A DNA stretch of 64,000 bases, taken from assembly GCA_904419075.1 (NCBI GenBank), contig CAJFQM010000004.1, positions 1-64,000 on the forward strand, written 5' to 3'. The notes below the pieces were generated by a model, which was given only the letters and a program-made list of their open reading frames with translations, searched no databases and was not told where the DNA came from. Source of the stretch: an uncultured Clostridia bacterium. Lineage in GTDB: Bacteria > Bacillota > Clostridia > Christensenellales > Borkfalkiaceae. This document shows positions 1 to 9,193 of this stretch, piece by piece; the first letter of the stretch is position 1, and every line of letters begins with the position of its first letter. The position numbers and the translations under genes are program-made.

Positions 1-161
1 ATGATGAACAGAGTCGGGCGGTTAATTTCAGAATTGTGATCATCAGAAAAGAGCGATAAAAAACAGAATATAAAATAACCGCCTATTATCATAATAGGCA
101 GCCAAAAAAACGGAAAGAAATCAGTCTGTAACGCGTTGTCGGAAAAGGGAAAAAGAGAAAA
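1..161. other. left-edge non-coding stretch
   Basis: The first 39 bases can be read as the last 12 codons of a gene entering from the left (ending SEL then TGA), but nothing confirms this. An inverted repeat lies at 81-99 (GCCTATT arms around ATCAT). No ribosome site or promoter stands out. Confidence 0.2.
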
Positions 162-314
162 ATGGCGATAAAACTGTATGAACACAATCGAGTTGCATAT
201 GAAACCGCGAAAGCCTTGCTTGAAAGAGAGGGCAAAGCGACGATAGTCCATCCTACGGGGACGGGAAAATCTTTTATTGCCTTTAAGCTTTCCATAGAAG
301 ACGAACGGAGATAA
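162..314 (+). pseudogene. truncated DEAD/DEAH-type helicase N-terminus
   Basis: A 50-codon frame starts at ATG 162 behind AAAAGAGAAAA and stops at TAA 312. Its residues 28-42 contain HPTGTGKSFIAF, a Walker A motif in the form seen at the start of large superfamily 2 helicases of Bacillota, which hydrolyse ATP to move along nucleic acid. The preceding residues (LYEHNRVAYETA) look like the usual Q-motif-like start. Everything after motif I is missing, and non-coding sequence plus a terminator follow at once. I read this as a remnant left by deletion, not a functional small protein. A genuine 50-residue peptide cannot be excluded but would lack motif II and all later helicase motifs. Confidence 0.6.
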
Positions 315-342
315 ATGGCTCTTTTGGCATAAGCGGAACAAA

Positions 343-371
343 AGCGGCGAGGAATTTTCCTCGCCGTTTTT
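343..371 (+). terminator. intrinsic terminator
   Basis: A 10-bp perfect stem (CGGCGAGGAA at 345-354 with TTCCTCGCCG at 357-366) is followed by TTTTT at 367-371. It is in the right place to end transcription through the helicase remnant and sits 119 bases beyond the 3' end of the converging regulator gene. Confidence 0.8.
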
Positions 372-489
372 GTGTTATTATTGGTAAATAATACCGACGG
401 ATTTATCGAAAAACAGTCACGGCTCTTATTGCGGCAATTGTCAAACGAAAGAAAACGGCAGGGATTTAAATACGGAAGAAAGATGAGGT

Positions 490-1584
490 TTACAGCTTGC
501 GTACCGTATACCCCTCCACGATTTCAAAGGGGATATATATTTTATTGCTTACCATCTTATTGGAAATTTTTGCGAGAAGCGTTTCAAACGCCATTCTCCC
601 GATTTCCATTTGATTTTGTTTTATATGTGTGGCAATCGGCAACTCGGCGGATTCGTATTCGTCGAATACGATGAGAGAATAATCCTCCGGAATCTTTTTG
701 TGTAATTCCCGAATCGCCTTCATCACCAATTGCGTTACAGTAAATTCCGAGGAAACCAGAGCAGTGATGTCCTTGTTGCGGCATAAATACTCTTTTATCG
801 TCTCCACGTCCTTTTGGAATACGTCCGAATTGTCGGAAGTATGAGGACTGAGAATCGTATTGAGAACGTTTGACTCGCTGAGAGAATGGTTGTTTAAAAT
901 CTGTGCCGAAGTAAATCCGTCTATCCGATCCTGAATGGTGGAAGTATTTTGCTGTGGGCTGCAAATAAAACCGATTCCCGTATGCCCTTTGTCGAAAAGA
1001 TATTGTGTAGCGGCTTGGGCTGCTTCAAAGTTGTTCGTGCTGATGCTCGGAATCGCAAATCCCGAAAAACAACGGTCTACCAATACAATGGGAAAATGAT
1101 TGAAATGCATCTGAATCAGCGTTTCATTATAAAATTCTTTGTGTACGGGTTGAATGATGATTCCGTCCACACCGAGCGCGACAAGGTCGTTGATGGCCTT
1201 CGTTTCCTCTTCTGCCGAGTCTACGGAATTTTTGAAGATGACGTGATAACCGTGTTTTGAGGCACAACGCTCCACCGAAGTAAGAATCCGCAGTCCGAAA
1301 CTGTAAGAAATATTGCAAAGTATGATTCCGATCGTGTGCTGCTGCGGTTTCGTCGGAATATTTTCCACGAAAGTCCCTTTTCCTGCCGTCCGGGAAATAT
1401 ATCCTTCGTTTTTCAAAAGCTGCATGGCTTTTTGTATGGTGATTCTTGAAACATAGAAGGATTCCGCAAGTTCCAGCTCCGACGGAAGCATAGACCCTGG
1501 CGGATATACGCCGAGAATAATATCCTCTTTGAGTTTATTATAAATTTCTACGTATAAAGAATGTTTTGATGGTTGATATTTCAT
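490..1584 (-). CDS. GntR-type regulator with LacI-like sensor domain
   Basis: This 364-residue repressor-type protein joins an N-terminal GntR winged helix (about residues 8-75; LPSELELAESFYVSRITIQ is the recognition region) to a periplasmic-binding-like sugar sensor of the LacI/GalR kind (about 85-360, with GVDGIIIQPV and IVLVDRC strands). The pairing is that of AraR. It is divergent from the importer and mannanase operon and probably represses it until an oligosaccharide binds. I chose ATG 1584, preceded by AGGGAG. A GTG at 1605 is in frame, but its AAGGA lies at the expected transcription start of the promoter at 1625-1654, so it is less likely. The name AraR is not assigned because the inducer is unknown and the neighbours point to mannan. 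Confidence 0.88.
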   Translation of the reverse strand: MKYQPSKHSLYVEIYNKLKEDIILGVYPPGSMLPSELELAESFYVSRITIQKAMQLLKNEGYISRTAGKGTFVENIPTKPQQHTIGIILCNISYSFGLRILTSVERCASKHGYHVIFKNSVDSAEEETKAINDLVALGVDGIIIQPVHKEFYNETLIQMHFNHFPIVLVDRCFSGFAIPSISTNNFEAAQAATQYLFDKGHTGIGFICSPQQNTSTIQDRIDGFTSAQILNNHSLSESNVLNTILSPHTSDNSDVFQKDVETIKEYLCRNKDITALVSSEFTVTQLVMKAIRELHKKIPEDYSLIVFDEYESAELPIATHIKQNQMEIGRMAFETLLAKISNKMVSNKIYIPFEIVEGYTVRKL

Positions 1585-1624
1585 ACTCTCCCTGTCGGTA
1601 AACACAAATTGATTGTCCTTATAT

Positions 1625-1654
1625 ATAATATCACGAAATGAATTCTCCCGTCAA
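1625..1654 (-). promoter_or_regulatory. promoter of the GntR/LacI-type regulator
   Basis: On the minus strand TTGACG (1649-1654) and TATTAT (1625-1630) are separated by 18 bases, giving a start near 1618. It is back to back with the importer promoter at 1734-1762. The AT-rich stretch between them (1655-1733) is where shared operators would lie, but I see no convincing dyad. Confidence 0.6.
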
Positions 1655-1733
1655 TTATTTTGACCTTGATTTTTATTAATGTAATATAAATGTATTAAAT
1701 CTATAATAAATGATATATAATGTTATTTTAGTA

Positions 1734-1762
1734 TTGCTTTTTTCAAAAAACCGTGCTATGAT
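1734..1762 (+). promoter_or_regulatory. promoter of the mannan operon
   Basis: TTGCTT (1734-1739) and TATGAT (1757-1762) are separated by 17 bases and lie 60 bases before the first start codon. The spacer holds a T6-C-A6 dyad (TTTTTTCAAAAAA), a possible but unproven operator. Confidence 0.6.
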
Positions 1763-1821
1763 AAGTGCGCTAAAAAACGACGGGGAACGTCATATTTTCA
1801 AAGGTAAAGGAGGTATAGTTG

Positions 1822-3282
1822 ATGAAAAAACTATTTTGCACGGTTTTGTCTTCGGTGATGCTGTTAGGGGTGTGTGCCTGCGGTGGTACGACGGCAAACG
1901 ATTACAGTCAGTATGAAGACGGGCGCCTGATTTTGAATATCTGGGCTCCGGATCAGTATGCGGGCAGCGCGGTCAAGCAGAAGTTCCAATCGTTTTTGGA
2001 TAAGTTCAACGAGACGGAAGAGATGAAAGAGTTGAACGTCAAGCTGAAATTTCAGGCGATGACGCAGCTTCCCACTTCGTTGAAAACGGCGTGTATGAGC
2101 GGACCGCAGAAAATGCCGGATATCGTTATCTGGGACAGATTTGCGACGCCGTCCAATACAAATTATCTGCTTCCGCTGGACGATATGATCGCGGAAGATA
2201 AGGTAGACACGACGAAATTTTTCGCCGAAGCGTATACGGAATTGACGGTGGAAGGAAAGCAATACGGTCTGCCTTTGGACGCCGATCCTTGGGGGATCTA
2301 TGTCAACATGGATTTGGTGGACGAATATAACGAAAGCGCGGCCGAAGCGGATAAAATCGACGTCGATAATCTGGATACGTGGACGAAACTTTTGGACGCG
2401 GCGGATAAGCTCACCGTGCGCGAGGGAACGAACGTCACGCGTTCGGGACTGAATACGACCAGTGCGGACGGACAATTTTTCTCGTTTATCTATACGGGTA
2501 CGGGGGAATTGATCGATACGAATCAAGACAGCGAGACCTACGGCGATACCGTCATGAAAGAAGGCGCCGCAAACATGATGAACGACGGGCAATCTCTGCG
2601 CGTGTACGATACGCTGGCGTTTTTTAACGAGTTGTATGCCAAAAATCTCTGCAATACCGGTCACGGAGGCACGGACGCGTTCGGAAACGGATATTGCGCA
2701 ATGACCTACGGTTCCATTTACTTCCCTCAGGAGCTTTCGGGATATCCTTTGAAAAATTATAAGATGATTCCTTATCCCGCCCGCGACAGAACCTATTTGC
2801 AAGGTGAAAACAACGCGGAAGTGCTCGCTCCCGACGAAGAAGATAAATTCGGCATGAAAAACGGTCAGGTGGGCGGCATGCTCGGCGGTTACGGACTTGC
2901 GATTCCTCAGCCCGTAAATAAGGCCATGCAGACGCAGGAATGGAAAAATCATGTGGATAAGGCTTGGGAAGTCATTAAACTTTGGCTGATGAACGACGAA
3001 ATGAACGAATTGTATTTCACCGAAAACGAGGCGATTACCTGTCGTCAGGATTTGTGGACGAACGAATTTTATTCTCAGGACGGAGTCATGAAGGATATTA
3101 TTCCTTATCTTTCCTATTATAAAATGCGCCCGGGCGTAGCCGGATACGAAACGTTTGAATCCAGCGTAGTGCGTTCGGAGATTCAGGCTCTGCGCGAGGG
3201 CAGTCAGACGGTGCTCACTACATACGAAAATATCCGTTCTCAGGGCAATACTCTGCTGCGTCAGGCGCAGGGGAGGGCATAA
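1822..3282 (+). CDS. sugar ABC importer binding lipoprotein
   Basis: This 486-residue extracellular solute-binding protein of the family-1 carbohydrate type captures an oligosaccharide at the membrane surface and delivers it to the next two permeases. The signal peptide ends in a lipobox with Cys20 (VCAC). The mature part keeps family hallmarks such as LILNIWAPDQYA, PDIVIWDRFA and YGLPLDADPWGIYVN. ATG 1822 follows AAAGGAGGT at 1806-1814; a TTG just before it is ignored. It is the first gene of an operon with permeases, a surface repeat protein, GH125 and two GH76 genes, so an alpha-mannan oligosaccharide is the likely ligand. No ATPase gene accompanies it. Confidence 0.9.
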   Translation: MKKLFCTVLSSVMLLGVCACGGTTANDYSQYEDGRLILNIWAPDQYAGSAVKQKFQSFLDKFNETEEMKELNVKLKFQAMTQLPTSLKTACMSGPQKMPDIVIWDRFATPSNTNYLLPLDDMIAEDKVDTTKFFAEAYTELTVEGKQYGLPLDADPWGIYVNMDLVDEYNESAAEADKIDVDNLDTWTKLLDAADKLTVREGTNVTRSGLNTTSADGQFFSFIYTGTGELIDTNQDSETYGDTVMKEGAANMMNDGQSLRVYDTLAFFNELYAKNLCNTGHGGTDAFGNGYCAMTYGSIYFPQELSGYPLKNYKMIPYPARDRTYLQGENNAEVLAPDEEDKFGMKNGQVGGMLGGYGLAIPQPVNKAMQTQEWKNHVDKAWEVIKLWLMNDEMNELYFTENEAITCRQDLWTNEFYSQDGVMKDIIPYLSYYKMRPGVAGYETFESSVVRSEIQALREGSQTVLTTYENIRSQGNTLLRQAQGRA

Positions 3283-4185
3283 ATGATTTCATTGCGCAAA
3301 AAATTATCGATAAAGGCTCAGAAAAATATTGTCGGTTACATTTTTGTTGCGCCCGCCCTGTTGTTCTTTTTGATTTTTGTACTCATTCCGCTTGTTCTTT
3401 CGTTGGTACTCAGCTTTTTCAAGACGGACATGTTTTTCATGGACATGGAATTCGTCCGCTTCGATAACTTTCAGCGCGTATTTCAGGACAGCCTTTTCTG
3501 GCGGAGCATCGGCAATATTCTGCTGTATACCCTGATGGCGGTACCTTTGAACGTGATCTGCGCGCTCGTGCTGGCGTCCCTCGTGAATACTCAGCTCCGC
3601 GGGGTGAAGATCTTCCGGGTCTTATTTTACCTTCCCAGCATAACGAGCGCCGTCGCCGCGAGTACGGTCTGGTTGTGGCTGATGAATCCCTCTTACGGAC
3701 TTTTGAACAATATTCTGAATGCGTTGGGACTCCCGTCCGCAACTTGGCTTTCCCATTCAAAGACGGCGCTCGTATCGGTGACGCTCATTACGGTATGGCA
3801 GGGAGTCGGCGCGAACATGATTATTTTCCTCGCCGCACTGCAAAATATGCCCGTGCAGGTATATGAGGCGGCGAAACTGGACGGCGCGGGGCCGCTCACG
3901 GTATTTTTCCGCATGACGATTCCCCTGATTGCGCCCACGATGTATTTTATCCTGACGATGACGCTGATCGGCGCGTTCCAGCTCTACGATCAGGTATATG
4001 TCCTTACGAGCGGCGGTCCCGCCAATTCGACGTTGACCCCCGTCTATCTAATTTGGCAGAATTCGTTCGGGGACAACGCAGGGCCTCAGGCGGGGTACGC
4101 GGCGGCGCAGTCGTTCGTGCTGTTTGTCATCATCATGCTGGTGACCGTTCTCGTCCGTCGCTTCGACCGCGACAACGCAAAATAA
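3283..4185 (+). CDS. sugar ABC importer permease, MalF type
   Basis: This 300-residue inner-membrane permease has about six membrane helices (first at about 18-45). The EAA loop YEAAKLDGAGPLTVFFR at about 194-210 contacts the ATPase. The start codon follows the stop of the binding protein directly, so translation is probably coupled. It pairs with the MalG-type permease beginning 13 bases after its end. The ATPase partner is not in the window and is probably a shared multi-sugar ATPase. Confidence 0.92.
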   Translation: MISLRKKLSIKAQKNIVGYIFVAPALLFFLIFVLIPLVLSLVLSFFKTDMFFMDMEFVRFDNFQRVFQDSLFWRSIGNILLYTLMAVPLNVICALVLASLVNTQLRGVKIFRVLFYLPSITSAVAASTVWLWLMNPSYGLLNNILNALGLPSATWLSHSKTALVSVTLITVWQGVGANMIIFLAALQNMPVQVYEAAKLDGAGPLTVFFRMTIPLIAPTMYFILTMTLIGAFQLYDQVYVLTSGGPANSTLTPVYLIWQNSFGDNAGPQAGYAAAQSFVLFVIIMLVTVLVRRFDRDNAK

Positions 4186-4198
4186 GGAGGTGGAGATT

Positions 4199-5131
4199 AT
4201 GGAAAATACGACGACGGTACAGACTCCGCTTTCTCCCGAAGCTCTGCGCGAACACCGCAAGCGGCAAATTCATCGCATCGCGTATAAAGTGCTGCTCTAT
4301 TTTGTACTTGTGCTTTGCGCGCTTGTGATGGTACTGCCTTTTTATTGGTCGCTGATCACTTCCCTCCGTCCGAAGGAAGAAATTTTGAAATTGCCCGTCA
4401 CTTGGTTTCCCAGTCGTTTTACGACGGAACATTACGCTTACGTATTTGAAACGATTCCGTTTTGGAACATGCTGGGAAACAGCCTGATTACCACGGGCGT
4501 CGGATTGTTCACGAATCTGTTCTTCGGCTCGATGGCGGCGTACGCCTTTTCAAAAATCCGCTTTTCGGGACATAAGGTCATCTTCAATATTTTGTTGAGC
4601 TCTATGATGATTCCCGGCGTAATTACCCTTATTCCCACCTTTTTCGTATTGCTTCGTTTCCCTCTGGCGGGAGGAAACAATATCATAGGGCAGGGCGGTA
4701 TCGGATTTTACGACAATTTGGCGGCGGTCATTCTGCCGGGCGCGATCGGGGTATACGGAATTTTCTTCATGCGCCAGTTCTTCGCGTCCCTCGCGGACGA
4801 TATGGCGGAAAGTGCGCGCATGGACGGCGCGGGAGAGTTTACTATCTTTTTCAGAATTTATCTCCCGTTGGTCGTTCCCGGACTGCTCACGCTGGGCATC
4901 TTCACCTTCCAGAGCGGCTGGAATAACTTCATGTGGCCGAATATCGTATTGCAGAGCCCCGAGAATCAACTTCTCACCATGGCTTTCAAATTTTTCAAAA
5001 CGCCTACGCAGGTCGATTACGGACCTTTGATGGCAGTCTCTCTTCTCATGTCCGTTCCGATTCTGCTCTTGTATATATTCATGCAGAGATATTTCGTTCA
5101 GGGTGTGGCTCTGGGCGGTGTCAAAGATTAA
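4199..5131 (+). CDS. sugar ABC importer permease, MalG type
   Basis: This 310-residue second permease of the importer has six predicted helices, a MalG-like beginning (LVMVLPFYWSLITSLRP), and the EAA loop AESARMDGAGEFTIFFR in its second half. It ends in YFVQGVALGGVKD, the usual C-terminus of this family. ATG 4199 follows AAGGAGG (4184-4190) at 8 bases. A GTG at 4190 lies inside that ribosome site and was rejected as the start. Confidence 0.92.
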   Translation: MENTTTVQTPLSPEALREHRKRQIHRIAYKVLLYFVLVLCALVMVLPFYWSLITSLRPKEEILKLPVTWFPSRFTTEHYAYVFETIPFWNMLGNSLITTGVGLFTNLFFGSMAAYAFSKIRFSGHKVIFNILLSSMMIPGVITLIPTFFVLLRFPLAGGNNIIGQGGIGFYDNLAAVILPGAIGVYGIFFMRQFFASLADDMAESARMDGAGEFTIFFRIYLPLVVPGLLTLGIFTFQSGWNNFMWPNIVLQSPENQLLTMAFKFFKTPTQVDYGPLMAVSLLMSVPILLLYIFMQRYFVQGVALGGVKD

Positions 5132-5150
5132 TTTTATGGAGGAAACTTCG

Positions 5151-7850
5151 ATGAAAAAGTTACTCGTAAGTGCGCTTCTTACGCTTACAATGGCAGCGGG
5201 CGCCGCCGGTACCGTACTGGCTGCGTCTGCCGATGATGCGTTCGCCGCAGATTCGGAAGGTTCTGCCGTATTTCCCGCGGGCAGGAGCGAGGAAGAGGTT
5301 CTCGCCGCGCTCGACGAAAAAGTCGCCGATCTCAATGCGGATATCAAGGCGGTCATAGATGCCGACGGCGATCTCGAAGAGGCGTATGCCGACGGAGAAA
5401 TTCTCGCCTATTCCATCGCTTCCGGCAGCGACGGTACGATTACCGCCGCCAACAAACGTTCCGGTTGGAAGGTATGGGAAGGTACCGCCGTTATCGACCT
5501 TAAATATATCAACGACGGATACAGCGGCTGGGGCGACAATTACGTCGCATGGCTCAGTTATAACGGTATAGACGACGAAGCCTATATCATTACCGGCAAA
5601 TTTGCCGACCAGTATCAGAAAGACAGCTCCCAAAAACTCGGTTCCGCCGCGGGGGATATGTTCCGCGTCGATACCGTAAAAGGGGGATATATCGCTTATC
5701 AGAATTTCACGAACGGCTACATAAAGCTGGAAAACGGTCAGACGAGCGTCGTCAACAAAAAGAACGTCGTTCTCAACGAAGAGGGGACGGAGGTCACGGA
5801 AGTGGACGCCGATCCGACCTCGACGGGCATGATCGGCGCCGCCACCTCGGAGACTTTGAAAAAGGCAGGCGTCGATTCCGAGGTGTTCGCGCAGGCGTTT
5901 GTAGATGCCTATAACGGTTATAAGGAGAAAGGTTACAATGTCGGCTATCCCTTCTCGCCCGTCATGGACAACGGTCAAAACAGCAGCGGCGAAAGCCGTT
6001 ACGGTACGATTTGCACGCAGAATTTCCGTTGGGGAGACAGCAAGTCCGATCCTTGGAACGACACAGGCCGCAGCCAATGGGCGTTCCTCGCGTACAATTT
6101 CGAGCAGGGCAGGGTTTATCTGATTGCAGACGAATTCCAGTATACTTTTGAAAAAGCGGAAAATGCGGACGCGCAACAGCTCGGCGATCCGATTTCGGAT
6201 GCTTTTACGGCTACGGACGGCAACCGCTATCAGAATTTTGAAAAGGGCTATATGAAGGCGGTCGGTTCGACGGCGCAGAATACAGCGGCGGAAGTCGTTC
6301 TGAATAAGAACGTCGACGGCGACGGCGTCGCTTCCGATATAGACATGACTTCTAAGATCGGAATGCTGGGCAAAACGGTAACGGACGACGTCCTTCCCGA
6401 AGGCTATACGGCGGACGAATTCACGGAGGCGTTCAAAGCCGCTTATGCGGAAAAAGTGGAATATGCGGACGGCGAGGAGCTCGCCAGCGTGGATCTCGTG
6501 GCGTATGAAAACGGATTTCTTTCCCAAAAATATACCGATAATAAAGGAAAGACGCATATGCTTGCGTATGTGGCGGACAGCGACTCGTTCGTGTACCTGC
6601 GTCCGGAAGTCGTATCCAAGTATCAGACAAACACCTTTCTCGGTTCTCCCGTGAGCGATCGCATCCATGTCGCGGAGACGGATTCGCAGGATATTTATGC
6701 TTATCCGTTTACCAACGGATATATCCGCCTCACCGTGAGCGCTCAGGAAACGATCGAGGGCGGGGAGGTCGTAATGATTATTCAGGAATCGGCGGCAATC
6801 ACCGTCGGCGCACAGTATGACGCGGAAAACAATTTCTTTGAAACGGTGAGTTATGCCGACAGAATCGACGAATCGATTGTCAATGCTTCCGTTGCCGACG
6901 CTTACGATTTCCTGAATATTCCCGATAATGCCACGCTTGCGGCGGCGTTCAAGGAAGAATATGAAAAGGCTTTTGAAATGGGCTTCTCCGCGGGTGAACC
7001 CGCTTCCGAAGGCATTACCTGGTGGACGACGGGAAACTCCGGAATCGTCAAACTGACGCTGAAAGGCGGAAACGGCAACGCGAGCTTCTGGGGCGATAAC
7101 ACGCTTATGACCTATAATCCCGTAGACGGAAAGGTCTATATTACGACGGGCGATATCGGAAACGCGTACGCTTCCGGCGGCGCATCGGGCAACGGCTGGG
7201 CGCTCGGAGAAATGAAAATCAATACAAAGACGGGTGTTATCGTACAGGAATTTGATATTCACGATACCGTCGTGGAGAGCCGCCCCGTCTACTTTATCTC
7301 GGCAAACGGCTCTACGAGTAAGGTCGAGGGAAGATACGACTTCGAGGCGAATGCCAACGGCGGAGAATGGGTAGATTATATTTCGCAGTTCGGCGGAAGC
7401 ATTTCTTCCAAGGTCGTAGACGTAGAGGATTCTTATAAGACGGGTACGCCCATCATCATCGATTTTGCTCAATATATCGACAACGAGGACGGATATTTCG
7501 TAGATTATGAACTTCTTTCCGATACCGGCGAACTCAGCGACGCGGGCGTGTTCACGATTACGCCTTCCGAAGCGGGTAAAATCACCGTTCGGGTACAGGC
7601 GAGCAGCGCGTTCGATAAACTCGTATTCGAAGTGGAATTAAACGTAACGGCGGACGGAAGCGAAAATCCGGGGGACTCTTCTTCCGATCCGTCGAATCCA
7701 TCCGACTCTTCCGGCTCTGCTTCTAACGATTCGGGAAGCTCGGATGAGGGCGGCTGCGGAAGCAGCGTGACAGGACTTGCTTCGGCGGCGATCGCGGCGA
7801 CGGCAGCCGTTGCGGCAACAATCATCATCAGAAAGAAAAGAGAGGACTAA
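5151..7850 (+). CDS. secreted LGFP-repeat protein with Cys-containing C-terminal anchor
   Basis: An 899-residue exported protein with a signal peptide (residues 1-about 25), no lipobox, and repeats of LGFP type near residues 164-194, 344-370 and 498-528 (for example LGSPVSDR followed by YPFTNGYIRL). LGFP repeats are known from cell-wall-associated proteins. A Ser/Pro/Asp/Gly-rich linker (about 838-866) leads to a tail with GGCGSS at 867-872, one hydrophobic segment and RKKRED at the end. That tail resembles Cys-containing C-terminal sorting signals such as Synergist-CTERM; the resemblance is by eye. ATG 5151 follows ATGGAGGAAAC. Lying between the importer and the mannanases, it may bind mannan or hold the complex at the wall. 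No catalytic motif was recognised. Confidence 0.75.
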   Translation: MKKLLVSALLTLTMAAGAAGTVLAASADDAFAADSEGSAVFPAGRSEEEVLAALDEKVADLNADIKAVIDADGDLEEAYADGEILAYSIASGSDGTITAANKRSGWKVWEGTAVIDLKYINDGYSGWGDNYVAWLSYNGIDDEAYIITGKFADQYQKDSSQKLGSAAGDMFRVDTVKGGYIAYQNFTNGYIKLENGQTSVVNKKNVVLNEEGTEVTEVDADPTSTGMIGAATSETLKKAGVDSEVFAQAFVDAYNGYKEKGYNVGYPFSPVMDNGQNSSGESRYGTICTQNFRWGDSKSDPWNDTGRSQWAFLAYNFEQGRVYLIADEFQYTFEKAENADAQQLGDPISDAFTATDGNRYQNFEKGYMKAVGSTAQNTAAEVVLNKNVDGDGVASDIDMTSKIGMLGKTVTDDVLPEGYTADEFTEAFKAAYAEKVEYADGEELASVDLVAYENGFLSQKYTDNKGKTHMLAYVADSDSFVYLRPEVVSKYQTNTFLGSPVSDRIHVAETDSQDIYAYPFTNGYIRLTVSAQETIEGGEVVMIIQESAAITVGAQYDAENNFFETVSYADRIDESIVNASVADAYDFLNIPDNATLAAAFKEEYEKAFEMGFSAGEPASEGITWWTTGNSGIVKLTLKGGNGNASFWGDNTLMTYNPVDGKVYITTGDIGNAYASGGASGNGWALGEMKINTKTGVIVQEFDIHDTVVESRPVYFISANGSTSKVEGRYDFEANANGGEWVDYISQFGGSISSKVVDVEDSYKTGTPIIIDFAQYIDNEDGYFVDYELLSDTGELSDAGVFTITPSEAGKITVRVQASSAFDKLVFEVELNVTADGSENPGDSSSDPSNPSDSSGSASNDSGSSDEGGCGSSVTGLASAAIAATAAVAATIIIRKKRED

Positions 7851-7852
7851 TT

Positions 7853-9193
7853 TTGCAGTACACTGAAATTTCTTCGCGGGGGCGGGATAACGCCCCCGTC
7901 AAGGAAATCCCTTATAAAAATTTGTGCGGAAAAATGCGCGCCGAAATTGCAGGCTATGCCGAGACTCTTTCCGACGCGAAAGTCCGCGAAATGTTTTTGA
8001 ATTGCTTCTTTTCCTCCTTGGATACGGCGGCAAAACGCCTGTCCGACGGCAGTACGTTCATGCTCACGGGGGATATTCCCGCCATGTGGCTGCGCGATTC
8101 TGCCGTACAGGTAATGGGGTATCTTCCCTACTGCAAGGAGGACGACGATGTTCGTGCGCTCATTACGGGACTTTTACGGCGTCAATTCTACTATATTGGT
8201 TTAGACCCGTACGCAAACGCCTTCAATGAGGAGCCGAACAATCGCGGACATAAGGACGACGTCACCGATTGGGACAGTCCTTGGGTTTGGGAGCGCAAGT
8301 TTGAAATAGATTCGCTTTGTTACCCCCTTTGGCTGTTGCAAAAGTATATCGATTTCACGGAGGATTATTCGGTCGCAGACGACGGATTCCGTTTTGCGCT
8401 GAGCCGAATTCTCGATACTTTTGAGACGGAGCAGTATCATGCGGAACGTTCGAGATACATCCACAGCCGCCCGAAGTATCCGGAATTTCCCACCCTTCAA
8501 AACGGCGGGAAAGGCACGCCCGTAGGCTATACGGGAATGGTTTGGAACGGTTATCGTCCCAGCGACGATGTCTGCGATTACGGCTATCTCGTTCCGGCAA
8601 ACATGTTTGCCGTAGTCGTACTCCGCTGGCTGGAATCGCACGCCGAACGCACGGGCATTCTTTCCGAAAAGGAACGGATCAGCGCGCTGCGCGGACAGAT
8701 CGAAGACGGTTTGCAGAAATTTGCCGTATACGATCATCCGGATTTCGGAAAAATTTACGCCTATGAGACGGACGGGCTCGGACATTTCAATATCATGGAC
8801 GATGCCAACGTTCCCAGCCTGCTCAGCCTGCCTTACCTCGGTTATTGCCCGAAGAACGACCCGATTTACCTCAATACCCGTCGATTTATTCTGAGCCGTG
8901 CAAATCCGTATTATTTCGACGGCAAAATCGCCCGCGGCGTGGGCAGTCCGCATACGCCGGATAAATATATCTGGCATATCGGAATCGTCATGCAGCTTTT
9001 GACTTCTGACGATAAAGCGGAGCGCGAGAAATGTTTCCGCACACTCCTGAATACGGATGCGGGGTGTAAAGTCATGCACGAAGGCTTCCACTGCGACGAC
9101 GCCTCGCATTACACGAGACCGTGGTTCTGTTGGGCGAATACGCTGTTTGCAATGGCGGTTACCGATATGAAAGAAAAAGGAGAATTGGAATGA
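7853..9193 (+). CDS. GH125 exo-alpha-1,6-mannosidase
   Basis: This 446-residue enzyme has no signal peptide, so it should act in the cytoplasm, releasing mannose from alpha-1,6-linked mannooligosaccharides after import. Family signatures are GDIPAMWLRDSAVQV (about 73-87), the acidic cluster KDDVTDWDSPWVWERK (about 134-149), FEIDSLCYPLW, and DDANVPSLLSLPYLG further on. The length is normal for GH125. I took a TTG start at 7853, three bases after the previous stop, because GAGGA lies 6 bases before it and the first ATG would cut off 27 residues. The end overlaps the next start by four bases (ATGA), so the two are translationally coupled. Confidence 0.9.
   Translation: MQYTEISSRGRDNAPVKEIPYKNLCGKMRAEIAGYAETLSDAKVREMFLNCFFSSLDTAAKRLSDGSTFMLTGDIPAMWLRDSAVQVMGYLPYCKEDDDVRALITGLLRRQFYYIGLDPYANAFNEEPNNRGHKDDVTDWDSPWVWERKFEIDSLCYPLWLLQKYIDFTEDYSVADDGFRFALSRILDTFETEQYHAERSRYIHSRPKYPEFPTLQNGGKGTPVGYTGMVWNGYRPSDDVCDYGYLVPANMFAVVVLRWLESHAERTGILSEKERISALRGQIEDGLQKFAVYDHPDFGKIYAYETDGLGHFNIMDDANVPSLLSLPYLGYCPKNDPIYLNTRRFILSRANPYYFDGKIARGVGSPHTPDKYIWHIGIVMQLLTSDDKAEREKCFRTLLNTDAGCKVMHEGFHCDDASHYTRPWFCWANTLFAMAVTDMKEKGELE

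Noticed and set aside
1864-2952. 362-codon minus-strand frame
   Set aside because: It is opposite the binding-protein gene, which has a signal peptide, lipobox and family motifs; the antisense text has none.
5160-7472. 770-codon open frame on the minus strand
   Set aside because: It lies entirely opposite the LGFP-repeat gene, has no ribosome site and reads as Arg/Ile/Val-rich text without domains. It follows from the codon bias of the real gene.
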